NCBI GenBank assembly: GCA_900315425.1
Contig: OMZA01000005.1
Coordinates: forward strand, 6,411 to 70,410
Direction of reading: 5' to 3'
DNA from: an uncultured Eubacteriales bacterium
Lineage (GTDB): Bacteria > Bacillota > Clostridia > Lachnospirales > Lachnospiraceae
Length of the DNA: 64,000 nt
Shown: positions 42,301 to 49,989 of the stretch, one piece after another
Layout of the letters: every line of letters starts with the position of its first letter
Numbering within the stretch: position 1 is the first letter of the stretch
Made by a program: the position numbers and the translations under genes
Notes under the pieces: generated by a model
The model's database searches: none
Seen by the model: the letters and a program-made list of their open reading frames with translations, nothing else
What the model was told of the DNA's origin: nothing

Positions 42301-42884
42301 GCTATTTCTTCTCCTTGTTCCCCAATTTTCTTCATAAATTGATTTTCCAAGATAGATATAGGTGCTCTGAATTTCATAAAATTAACTATTTGCGATCTAA
42401 GCATTGCCGGATTTGCAAGATTGGCATTTTCTGTTGCTGGTTGTATCATATTTGAAACATCTGTCTCTGATGTGATTTTAAGGTAATCTGATACTTCCTC
42501 ATCTTCAGTAAAATAATCTACAACATCAAGATCACCATATAAATCTATAACATTTGTTAAATCCTCATCCTTAGCTTTATGGGATGTTAATCCATTTTCA
42601 AAATAATCTCCTGCTGTCTCATAGTAATTCTCAATATCCTGACATGAACCAATTAAACCATAATGATTCATAAGATCACCATCATACTCTGTCATTACAG
42701 TATTTATAGCCAAATCCGCAGATGAATACGCGACATTTTTAGCTAATTGAACTCTTCCTATATCAACGAATATACTCGTAACTGCCAAACAGGGTACTAG
42801 TATCAATACCAAAAAAACTGATACCGCTCCATATTCGTTATGTTTTCTATTTTTTTTGTTCTGAACTTTCCTATAAGCATTCAT
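39333..42884 (-). CDS. very large TadG-like (DUF5702-like) protein
   Basis: The 1,183-residue protein has a basic N terminus, a TadG-type hydrophobic helix (about 20-40, GAVSVFLVLILVPCLAVTS) and then VQLAKNVAYSSADLAIN, typical of TadG/DUF5702 pseudopilin-like proteins. Most of the rest is predicted helical and coiled-coil, with a charged stretch around 780-830. It probably sits at the pilus base or tip and spans the wall. Its size is exceptional compared with proteobacterial TadG (about 450-600). It is 22 nt before the TadE-like gene and 25 nt after another TadE-like gene. Confidence 0.75.
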   Translation of the reverse strand: MNAYRKVQNKKNRKHNEYGAVSVFLVLILVPCLAVTSIFVDIGRVQLAKNVAYSSADLAINTVMTEYDGDLMNHYGLIGSCQDIENYYETAGDYFENGLTSHKAKDEDLTNVIDLYGDLDVVDYFTEDEEVSDYLKITSETDVSNMIQPATENANLANPAMLRSQIVNFMKFRAPISILENQFMKKIGEQGEEIADEVEKAQEDEKTADKEADYLDEYGDLIASLHKVYNYIADESGTDNLGGEDTDPDSYAKPGIRVTNQDITDISGLYAEGGAYVEVYKGLIDMVYRDFTGTSGVPQDVSGLYPTKSGKYNIDDYVNEGELPSDLKEYKEDTDSANNVYNAAIEVYNALNAYEAARQNIIASGIPSTTYETVLKDINNGINEYEMAYYPVQYWTNYIDFSSKLEVYKNTADNLFKKYGYLIVAYNHLTLPTEEGKQLTMKDIDDRYFDENSTEDTLNLVAGNSGEILETYNDLQEFYDEMTGSCKDVFGSGFAANTYSVHTKLEIDKSDSIKMIRDNVDILVNISSNYKWKINSDSRTYKSTTLNEEHTTTEWLAIMNGKLATFKNKCEKAKGYVDKARLELTTTEKKRKAAQTKLDKFETQASKYESDYCTQAKEDVNKTKEVLDLVTKENINELSTELTTISDDLKELIDWVNSLNINDISLMDINSVDQFKTAIGVSDDDDIPQKKDDLELDIEALQGWIQSPGVKGVEKDYPDTELDLTNPDSCELYKVLLNPIATDAKALKAEQEAKSNTAEGQKELKKAENKKDDYDSGRGETQKEAKSETEDTEPDSKDNKKKLIIYDTTPFDIYDEFKKSGKEFPSGMNTDGFGITDVANSFAKTIKDFKSLSTATGNIRDYLYTMEYVFENFTYQTYEKEEMGKSFLISTSENEDTEKKVKTKAEQKAIFDEKNIERWKNPTDYEILLNKNSRNDLKCPDNNAAYQREIEYIVFGDSNKNNIKDMKTALFSIRYLLNLPAGLVMFSSVSKQPKGNRYVTNSYTAYQSLAYSIEIISQGWIPANLVMVIEALVEVGLETGRDVKYLTNGLPVTVIKKPNVEDGCVWGNSYADENAAKCVDNEFSMTYKDFLYVFLYMELASEPDDTYERIGDVIQVNMRKKLGNGEISSSDYQLKKAITNFKCQTKLKVDPLLLSLPLIYDFVGDPFDNDNWCTFEYCLVRGY

Positions 42885-42908
42885 ACCGGTCTGCCCTTCT
42901 TTTTCACT

Positions 42909-43586
42909 CTATTTCTTTTTAAACTCCGCAAAATTTGATAATGTTTCTATTATGCTTGAGTACTTTTCCTTTATCTTTGCTCCTCCATGTCTTAAAATAA
43001 GATCTTCAGCCATGGTTACTGTTCTTATAAATTCGGGAGTATTTGTGACTGCTGCATTATACCTGGATGCCACTTTCATAGAGAATCTATTCCCACCCAG
43101 GGATATCGGCATATCTATTTTGTAAACATATTGAACAATAAATGATGAATATACCAAATGGTTATCAAAATCCACCTTTAAATCCACTTCTGTTTTTGGT
43201 TTCATTCCACTAAAAAGTCCTGAATCTAACTTGGTGATTTTACTATCTACATCTTTTTTTATACTTTCTTCTATATCCGCCATATCTCCTATTACAACTT
43301 TATATGGCTGAACACTTAAATCCTCGGCAGTATCTGGAAATCCTTTTACAACATACGCATCCGGATCACCACTGTCTCTTGTAACTGAAAGCGTACTCAA
43401 AGAAGGATTAGCGCATAACGCTGCCCCATCCACAGCCGCCTTATGGACAATTGCATCAATTCTACATTTTTGATAATATGCATTCCCCATAAAAAACAGT
43501 AGAAATATTACTAAAAAAATTACCGGAAAAACAAGGGTTGCTTCTATAATTGTGAAACCGTTTTCTGATTTTATTTTCTTTATCAT
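42909..43586 (-). CDS. TadE-like pseudopilin
   Basis: The 225-residue protein opens with a short leader ending in Gly followed by FTIIEATLVFPVIFLVIFLLFFMG, with Glu at +5 as in type IV pilins and TadE. An extracytoplasmic domain follows. It is likely processed by the prepilin peptidase of this operon and helps initiate pilus assembly. GAGGAA lies directly before the ATG. It precedes the TadG-like gene. Confidence 0.82.
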   Translation of the reverse strand: MIKKIKSENGFTIIEATLVFPVIFLVIFLLFFMGNAYYQKCRIDAIVHKAAVDGAALCANPSLSTLSVTRDSGDPDAYVVKGFPDTAEDLSVQPYKVVIGDMADIEESIKKDVDSKITKLDSGLFSGMKPKTEVDLKVDFDNHLVYSSFIVQYVYKIDMPISLGGNRFSMKVASRYNAAVTNTPEFIRTVTMAEDLILRHGGAKIKEKYSSIIETLSNFAEFKKK

Positions 43587-43637
43587 TTTTCCTCTTCTTT
43601 ATTATCTATATAAATTTTAATATTGAATCTTAATTAT

Positions 43638-43670
43638 GGCCTGAGGTTTGATACACTCTCCCCTCAGACC
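43638..43670 (-). terminator. hairpin after the Flp pilin gene
   Basis: A 9-bp stem (GGTCTGAGG paired with CCTCAGGCC, one G-U pair) lies 10 nt after the pilin stop. There is no U tract. It could be a partial terminator or an RNA-stabilising element giving pilin excess over the rest of the operon. Confidence 0.45.
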
Positions 43671-43679
43671 ACTCTCTTA

Positions 43680-43919
43680 TTAATTTAGAGCTTCATTAGC
43701 TTTGCCATTAATTGCATTAAACATACTATTAATTAAATTTTCAATCTGTTTTCTAAAAATTACCGCTACAACGACAGCGATACCTATAAGAACAACAACG
43801 GCAACTATGTCAACTGCACCATCCTCATCATGTAAGCTTTCTACAACTCCATCAACAAAACATGATGCCATTAACATTACACTAATAAACATTTTATCTA
43901 CTGTGTTCACCTTCTTCAT
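43680..43919 (-). CDS. flp: Flp-type (type IVb) major pilin
   Basis: The 79-residue precursor has a leader ending DEDG, then a single hydrophobic helix A-VDIVAVVVLIGIAVVVAVIF and a short amphipathic tail (KQIENLINSMFNAINGK). Cleavage after G34 would give a 45-residue mature pilin, the small size typical of Flp. Position +5 is Val rather than Glu, which is a minor departure. AAAGGAGGA lies 3-4 nt before the ATG. It is flanked by the TadE-like and TadC genes. Confidence 0.8.
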   Translation of the reverse strand: MKKVNTVDKMFISVMLMASCFVDGVVESLHDEDGAVDIVAVVVLIGIAVVVAVIFRKQIENLINSMFNAINGKANEALN

Positions 43920-43957
43920 TTCCTCCTTTCTCTCTTAATATATATATTAATATGACA

Positions 43958-44842
43958 TTAACCACCTATATTAGCGAATATAGGAACCATTATCATAATT
44001 AATATCCCAATAAATACTATAAGTATTGGTATGAGTAATTTGCTGGATGCCTTTTCTCCTTCTCTTCTTACTCTCTGTTTTCTTTCATTCCATATTTCAA
44101 CATTTTGTTGGTTTATCATTTCTACCAACTCACTGTTACCTTTAACCATGCCCTGCACGATTGTTGATGTGAATTTCTTAATCTCCGGAATAATACATCT
44201 CATACCAAATTCCTGTATTGCATCAATTTCTGCTTTTCCATTTTGCATCTGTTCAATACTTCTTTGCATCTCCAGATATATTGTAGAATCTCCGTTATAT
44301 GCAACCTCTTCCCAAGCCTCAGTAATAATCATTCCTGCATTTGTAAGAAGTGCCAATTTTGAAACCACATCTGAAAAATCTACCAACATTTCTTCTGACC
44401 TTGCCAAAATCTTTTTTTCAATAAGATTGCCAAAATAATAATAGGCAAGTCCTGAAAATACCAACATTACAACAGTTACTGTCATATCTTGTGCAAGACA
44501 ATAAAGCATTGGTGTTAAAACTAATAGCAATGCTGATATTGTTATTTTTTGTGAATATATAACTCTTACATAATAATCAGCGTATTTATCACCATATAAT
44601 ATTGCCAATTCTTTATGAAGTCTTTTGTCTTTTCTATTGCTATATTTAAGTTTTAATAATAAAGTTAATCCGTATCCCCAGAAATATAATTCTTTCAGCT
44701 TAAATTCTTCACCGAGGGATTCAAACAAATCTTTATACCTTAGGCCATAAAAGTAAATAACTAACCATGCAATTACTAATATAAACCCAGCTATTATCAT
44801 CACATTATCCATTAACGTAAGTGTATGTATTGTCATTAGCAT
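43958..44842 (-). CDS. tadC: TadC-like inner membrane platform protein
   Basis: This type II secretion F-family protein forms the membrane platform with TadB. The 294 residues (ATG at 44842 after AGGAGAG) contain about three to four helices. The cytoplasmic domain includes KLALLTNAGMIITEAWEEVA and IQEFGMRCIIPEIKKFTSTIVQ, and the C-terminal helix starts KLLIPILIVF. A frame extending 23 codons upstream would overlap tadB and lacks a ribosome site. It follows tadB by 10 nt. Confidence 0.88.
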   Translation of the reverse strand: MLMTIHTLTLMDNVMIIAGFILVIAWLVIYFYGLRYKDLFESLGEEFKLKELYFWGYGLTLLLKLKYSNRKDKRLHKELAILYGDKYADYYVRVIYSQKITISALLLVLTPMLYCLAQDMTVTVVMLVFSGLAYYYFGNLIEKKILARSEEMLVDFSDVVSKLALLTNAGMIITEAWEEVAYNGDSTIYLEMQRSIEQMQNGKAEIDAIQEFGMRCIIPEIKKFTSTIVQGMVKGNSELVEMINQQNVEIWNERKQRVRREGEKASSKLLIPILIVFIGILIMIMVPIFANIGG

Positions 44843-44852
44843 TTGCTCTCTC

Positions 44853-45719
44853 CTACATTTTGATTTCCATAACCGCTTTTCCTGTATAATAGGCAACAAT
44901 AAATAATACAATTCCTATTGTTGTTGACATTATTCCTACTGGTGTTGTGAAGTTAGAGGCAAAATCTGCACTCATGTATTTAATCATCCCTATAAGTCCC
45001 ACCGGCATTACCATCATTATATTTAACTCATTTTTAGAACCGGTTATAACAGTTTCAATGTCACTAGCTATTTCCATCTTGTCACCGATGATGTTACTGG
45101 TATTTCTTAATACATCAGCTATGTTTCCACCTTTTCTATAGCTGACTTTAAATACATTAGCAAAACTTAATATATCGTCATTTCCTGATCTTTTACCAAA
45201 GTCTTCCAAAAGGACTTCAATATCAATATTATTCTGCATACCTGTAATTATTATTTCTAATTCATTTAATATTAAGGCTCCGTCTTCATATTGCATTTTC
45301 AAATCGTTATATACAGATCTAAATGCATCCGGAACATTTTTACCGCTTCCTACAGATGTGGTAAGGTCCTCTAACATATCTCTAAATTGAATTTTTATTT
45401 TTTCCTGTTGTTTTTTCTTACAAGAATTAATTCTTGCTGGTATAGCTATTTTTATTGCCACAAACGCCCCTATTCCACAGGTTATTGCGTTCATGATGTG
45501 AGTTACATTGGTAGCATTACCGTATTCATCTTTTCCAATTCCTCCGTAAAACAAATATCCAATAGCTGCCCCTACAATTATTGCCAATAAAGTTACAATT
45601 ATCTTCTCAATCATTGACATGTAATAAACCTTGTAATTATAAGCCGGAGTATTTATTAACGATGTATAATACTGTGGTTCTTGTTCTTCTTTATCTTCAT
45701 TTTTTTTAAATAAAGCCAT
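44853..45719 (-). CDS. tadB: TadB-like inner membrane platform protein
   Basis: This F-family membrane protein pairs with TadC as the pilus assembly platform. The 288 residues have N-terminal helices and the cytoplasmic domain FRDMLEDLTTSVGSGKNVPDAFRSV, SYRKGGNIADVLRNTSNII and DIETVITGSKNELNIM, followed by C-terminal helices. Its ATG is 3 nt after the tadA stop, with the ribosome site GAGGAG inside tadA, so the two are translationally coupled. Confidence 0.88.
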   Translation of the reverse strand: MALFKKNEDKEEQEPQYYTSLINTPAYNYKVYYMSMIEKIIVTLLAIIVGAAIGYLFYGGIGKDEYGNATNVTHIMNAITCGIGAFVAIKIAIPARINSCKKKQQEKIKIQFRDMLEDLTTSVGSGKNVPDAFRSVYNDLKMQYEDGALILNELEIIITGMQNNIDIEVLLEDFGKRSGNDDILSFANVFKVSYRKGGNIADVLRNTSNIIGDKMEIASDIETVITGSKNELNIMMVMPVGLIGMIKYMSADFASNFTTPVGIMSTTIGIVLFIVAYYTGKAVMEIKM

Positions 45720-45722
45720 ATG

Positions 45723-46961
45723 CTAAATCTCCTCATATATACCCGCAAGTTTTAATTTAAAAACATTTTGCATTTTATTTTCTGTTCTCTTAAGACTTCC
45801 TGATACCTTTCTCAATGTTGATTTATCATCCTCAACAAATTTGTACAATGGATTTAAAACTATCTCTCCGTTTTTATATCCAAGCACTTCACTTATCTCC
45901 ATTGTCTTTCTTGATTTATCTCTTAATCTTGATAAATGAATTATAATATCTAATGCTGAACCTATTTGTTGTCTAATTGCTTCCAAAGGAAGTCCTGCTG
46001 CTCCTTGTAGAACCATTGTCTCTAATCGACTCAACATATCTTTTGTGGAATTTGCGTGCCCGGTTGATAATGAGCCATCATGCCCGGTGTTCATCGCTTG
46101 TAACATGTCTAAGGCTTCTCCACCTCTAACCTCACCAACAACAATTCTCTCCGGTCTCATTCTTAGAGACGATTTAATAAGGTCTGTAATGGTTATCGCT
46201 CCAGAACCCGCTGAATTGGCATTTCTTGTTTCCATGCTAACCAGGTTTTCAACTCCTTCTATCTGCAACTCTGCCGAGTCTTCTATGGTGATTACTCTTT
46301 CGTCCTTTGGAATATAATTAGATAACGCATTAAGGAATGTTGTTTTTCCTGAACCTGTACCACCGCATATGAATATATTGTATTTAGCCCTAACAAGTAA
46401 TTCTAATTTTCTCGCAATCTCTTCAGTTATAGATCCATATCTAATAAGTTTTTCAATGGTCATTGGTTCCTTTGAAAACTTTCTAATTGTAAGCGTTGGT
46501 CCACATAGTGCTATAGGCGGAAGTACAACATTTACACGAGATCCATCTGGGAGTCTCGTATCGCATATAGGATTTGCCTGATTAACTTCTCGTCCTGCTA
46601 AAGCGACAATTCTTTGTATTACATCTTCAAGCTTTCTCTGACTCTCAAACTCTTTATCTAATTTGATAAGCTGACCTTTTTTCTCTATAAACACATTTTT
46701 AGGTCCATTAATCATAACCTCTGTAATGTCATCATCCTTGATAATAGAATCTAACAGCCCAAATCCCCTAATAGAACTATATACTTGCTCTACTATAGAA
46801 ATTCTTTGATCTATGGAACAATAAGTTGTCCCAATTTTTTGATTGACAAGTTCATCTATTTTTACATTTAGCTCGTCATCTGACATTTTGCTTAAAGGAA
46901 AATTTTCTGTAACATATTTTTTTAAACTTTGGACAAATTCCTGCTCTTCTTCGTACTTCAA
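45723..46961 (-). CDS. tadA: TadA/CpaF secretion ATPase
   Basis: This hexameric ATPase powers pilus extension and retraction. The 412 residues contain the GSPE-family N2 domain (GLLDSIIKDDDITEVMINGP), Walker A GGTGSGKTT near 202, the Asp box VITIEDSAELQI, Walker B region RPERIVVGEVRGGEA and the His box TGHDGSLSTGHANS. The start is TTG after GGGAGGA; no ATG is close. It stands between tadZ and tadB. Confidence 0.94.
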   Translation of the reverse strand: MKYEEEQEFVQSLKKYVTENFPLSKMSDDELNVKIDELVNQKIGTTYCSIDQRISIVEQVYSSIRGFGLLDSIIKDDDITEVMINGPKNVFIEKKGQLIKLDKEFESQRKLEDVIQRIVALAGREVNQANPICDTRLPDGSRVNVVLPPIALCGPTLTIRKFSKEPMTIEKLIRYGSITEEIARKLELLVRAKYNIFICGGTGSGKTTFLNALSNYIPKDERVITIEDSAELQIEGVENLVSMETRNANSAGSGAITITDLIKSSLRMRPERIVVGEVRGGEALDMLQAMNTGHDGSLSTGHANSTKDMLSRLETMVLQGAAGLPLEAIRQQIGSALDIIIHLSRLRDKSRKTMEISEVLGYKNGEIVLNPLYKFVEDDKSTLRKVSGSLKRTENKMQNVFKLKLAGIYEEI

Positions 46962-46974
46962 ATTTCTTCCTCCC

Positions 46975-48036
46975 TTATCTTAAGCCGTTATAAATATCTG
47001 ATTTGCTTAATTCCCTTATTATCTGCAAAACGCTTCCCTTATATTTACCTATTCCTCCAAGTTCTTTGATATTTATGTCTTGTAGTACTCCTCCTGTACC
47101 ATTGTCAACTTTGTTGTAAATTATGTTTAATTTATGGATTAGTCTTAACGATGCATCTTCCTCCTCTTTGATACAAAGAGCACCATACATTCTGCTAACC
47201 TTACTGTTGGCAATTAGTGAACCATCATTTACCATTACAAGATTATCCGCCACTGAATATACATCAAATGTATCTTTATCAAACCCAAAATCCATATCAA
47301 CAATAATGTAGTCAAATTTATCAACTTTTGATAATTCTTTTATTAGAACTATCTTTTCTTCTTTTCCCATGGATATCATATCTAATGCATGACCTGTTGA
47401 TGATATGAAGTAAATTCCAGAGTTGGAATCCTGTTTTATACAGCTTTCTAACTTCATATCAAGATTGGACTTTCTTTTGATTGCATAGATAACATCACTC
47501 ATCCCATATTTACCTTCGCCTGAAAGCAAGATATCAGCAGCTCCAAAGCTTTCTAGATTTAAATACAAAGTTCTAAACCCTTCCCTTGCAAAATTAATTG
47601 CACACGCAATAGCTACCGATGTAGTTCCTGTTCCGCCGCATGGAGACGAAAAGATTATAATCTGACTATCCTTGTCAGAATACTTGTATTGTGATGTATC
47701 TTCTGTTTTTTCCGAAAAGATATTAACAATATCTTTATAGATGAGTTCAGCTTTTTGAAATTTAGATATAGCCGGTTGTTCCAAATAAGTCACAACATCT
47801 TTATCAGAAACAAAGTATGCAAACGCAGTTCTAGTTGGAATTGATTTTGTATCAATTTCGAAATCTTCTGATGCTAACAATACATCTACTCGGTCTTCTT
47901 TCATACTTTTCAACATAGTAGTTTCATCCGTAAACAACAACATTTCCAACTTGTCTTTATACCTGGTCTCTAACGAAGTATATAACCTTTTTAAAAAAAT
48001 TTCGTCCTTATCAAGAACTGCTATCTTTATTTTCAT
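46975..48036 (-). CDS. tadZ: TadZ/CpaE-like localisation protein
   Basis: TadZ proteins place the Tad machine at a pole. The 353-residue protein has an N-terminal receiver-like domain (about 1-115) and a MinD/ParA-like ATPase domain. The P-loop region is CGGTGTTSVAIACAINFA, where both Lys of the deviant Walker A (KGGxGKT) are absent, as in several TadZ/CpaE proteins. YIIVDMDFGFDKDT is the Walker B-like strand. ATP binding may therefore be altered. AAAGGAG precedes the ATG. It is 13 nt before tadA. Confidence 0.82.
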   Translation of the reverse strand: MKIKIAVLDKDEIFLKRLYTSLETRYKDKLEMLLFTDETTMLKSMKEDRVDVLLASEDFEIDTKSIPTRTAFAYFVSDKDVVTYLEQPAISKFQKAELIYKDIVNIFSEKTEDTSQYKYSDKDSQIIIFSSPCGGTGTTSVAIACAINFAREGFRTLYLNLESFGAADILLSGEGKYGMSDVIYAIKRKSNLDMKLESCIKQDSNSGIYFISSTGHALDMISMGKEEKIVLIKELSKVDKFDYIIVDMDFGFDKDTFDVYSVADNLVMVNDGSLIANSKVSRMYGALCIKEEEDASLRLIHKLNIIYNKVDNGTGGVLQDINIKELGGIGKYKGSVLQIIRELSKSDIYNGLR

Positions 48037-48080
48037 CCCCTATTTCTCCTTTATCATCAAACCATACAATTTAGTTAGCT

Positions 48081-49553
48081 TTATTTTCTTTCATATACCA
48101 TATGCTTGCCTTTTTTTATCATTTTATAATTGTCATTATTTTTTACATACATATATACTTCATCATATTTAGTAACAATAATGTATTTAAACTTATATTT
48201 TTCAATAAACTCATTTCCGTCTATTTCTTTGATTTGAACTTCAATGTATTCATTGTAATAATCATAATCCTCGTTAATGCTCTTAAAAAACACTTCAACT
48301 CTTGAATCTATGTATGGTCTATATCCATAAAATTCATACATTGCTCCTTCATTTAAATGGGTATACATTGTCGCACCCTTTTTAACATTCTTATTTACCC
48401 ATTCAATAACTTCCTTATCTCTTTTGGGCAAATCAACTTTAAATGGATTAGTAAAAAACATTATATTCCATCCAACAGTTATTAAAACAAAGGTTATAAC
48501 AATATATCTCCATAACGAAAACTCATATATCTTATTAATCCATGGAGTATCAGATATCTCATACGCCAATATAAAACCTGCTCCAACCAACAAAAACATC
48601 ACGTTTCTACATGCCGTTAATGCAAACATATATAGTCCAAAGTATAAAAGATAGTATCGTATTGGCATTTTTCTTTCTCTGTTTCTAAGACAAAACGCCA
48701 GCATAAACACTATAAATACTAATAAAAAAAATAAATCTTTAAATGTAGGCGGCGTTAATTCACTTATCAAATCAAAATATTTATGCATATACGATTTGAA
48801 TATATATATTACTGATTTGTACCCGTATGGATTAATAAACGTTGTTATAAACGAAGTTACAAATGTTACCACATAAACTTTAAATTTTTTCCTTGCTTCA
48901 CCATTATCCTTATCCTTTATAACTTTCCAAAGACTTTCACCGAGATATGGTGCAAGACAAATAAAAATAATAGGATATATAGTAGAATGAAGCTGCATTT
49001 CTAACAATGATATTATTGGCATTAAGATTAGTATTCTGTGATTACCATCTTTCTCATATCTTTCAAGAACATACATTTCAATCAATACCAACAAAATTGT
49101 AAATAACTGTGGTCTCGCAACAAAAAAAGGCATAAGAAAGAAAAATACAAAGTACTCTACAATTACAGCAACTGTATTTGAATTCGTCACCAGCTTGCAT
49201 AGTTTAAAGAAAACAATCTTTGAAATAATCTGAATCATATAAATCATCAAAACAATTGCCCATATTCCAAAAACACTATATAACTCCCAATTTATGACAT
49301 TTGTCAGCCATTTTTCCATACTAAAAACCATATTAGTATGAATTGTAAATGGTTCAGTTGTTGGAAAACCGTGCTTTAAAATATATCGTCCATGATTTAA
49401 TATGAACCAATTATCGATGTCAATATTGGGTGATATCCTAACAGGACACATTAATACAAAGAATAATAGACATATTTTTCTTGTTCTCTCACTCAAAGGT
49501 TTTCTAAAAAAAGCAGTTAACCTTCTATCTAGTTCCACTATTTTTTCCTTCAT
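48081..49553 (-). CDS. polytopic membrane protein, GT-C glycosyltransferase-like
   Basis: The 490-residue protein has about ten to eleven predicted membrane helices and a soluble C-terminal domain (about 400-490). The first extracellular loop reads DIDNWFILNHGRYILKHG followed by PTTEP, a pattern like the acidic-residue loop of GT-C glycosyltransferases. Late in the protein YRPYIDSRVEVFF resembles the after-membrane motif of the same group. I cannot name a substrate. It is the first gene of the run, 44 nt before tadZ, so glycosylation of pilins or surface proteins is a reasonable guess. No clear consensus promoter is visible upstream. Confidence 0.55.
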   Translation of the reverse strand: MKEKIVELDRRLTAFFRKPLSERTRKICLLFFVLMCPVRISPNIDIDNWFILNHGRYILKHGFPTTEPFTIHTNMVFSMEKWLTNVINWELYSVFGIWAIVLMIYMIQIISKIVFFKLCKLVTNSNTVAVIVEYFVFFFLMPFFVARPQLFTILLVLIEMYVLERYEKDGNHRILILMPIISLLEMQLHSTIYPIIFICLAPYLGESLWKVIKDKDNGEARKKFKVYVVTFVTSFITTFINPYGYKSVIYIFKSYMHKYFDLISELTPPTFKDLFFLLVFIVFMLAFCLRNRERKMPIRYYLLYFGLYMFALTACRNVMFLLVGAGFILAYEISDTPWINKIYEFSLWRYIVITFVLITVGWNIMFFTNPFKVDLPKRDKEVIEWVNKNVKKGATMYTHLNEGAMYEFYGYRPYIDSRVEVFFKSINEDYDYYNEYIEVQIKEIDGNEFIEKYKFKYIIVTKYDEVYMYVKNNDNYKMIKKGKHMVYERK

Positions 49554-49689
49554 ATTATCTTCCTACTTATCCGTTTCTCTTTTTCAAAATAATACATCCA
49601 GATAAAAATGATAACTCCTATTCAATATTTTCTACTTTTTTATTGCCAATAAATCTTAATCTTATTTTTTTCAACAAAAATTCAACCCC

Positions 49690-49708
49690 CCCCCTAAAAA
49701 TTAGGGGG
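49690..49708 (-). terminator. terminator-like hairpin beside a C9 tract
   Basis: An 8-bp stem CCCCCTAA with TTAGGGGG and a 3-nt loop is followed on the minus strand by GGGTTGAATTTTTG. It may end the ABC-exporter operon. It abuts nine consecutive C residues (plus strand), unusual in this AT-rich context. The 435-nt gap between the Tad cluster and the permease holds this hairpin, the Nudix remnant and otherwise AT-rich sequence with no convincing gene. Confidence 0.5.
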
Positions 49709-49875
49709 AGGCTAAATTCTTATTTTTTATTTGTAAACTTAATAAAGCCTGTTATCGCACAACGTCACAGAACTTTAATGTGTTTAATTTTTCTCTCGGT
49801 TTTATTTTTTTTTATTTCAAAATATTATATAACTACAAGAACTATTATACTAGTTATTTATAAAATGTCAAATTT

Positions 49876-49989
49876 TCTAAGCCGGTCTCTTCCAGCACTT
49901 CTCTTTGAACCCGTCATCATCATATATATCAATCATTACTTCCTTAGAACTCATATAAATATTCTCCAATCTATAAATGGAGATAGTTT
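49876..49989 (-). pseudogene. decayed partial copy of the Nudix gene
   Basis: The block 49876-49910 is identical to 21332-21366 (inside the Nudix box). The block 49913-49971 matches 21568-21626 (start codon, first codons and upstream region) with one mismatch. A third block near 49977-49989 matches AATGGAGATAGTT of the terminator upstream of the intact gene. About 199 bp between the first two blocks is missing, which breaks the frame. Both copies have the same orientation. The remnant abuts the stop codon of the ABC permease. It is a recent, broken duplicate lying on the other side of the 28-kb Tad cluster. Confidence 0.85.

Noticed and set aside
44031..44438. 135-codon plus-strand frame inside tadC
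   Set aside because: Antisense to a clear F-family gene; codon pattern and composition are those of a shadow frame.
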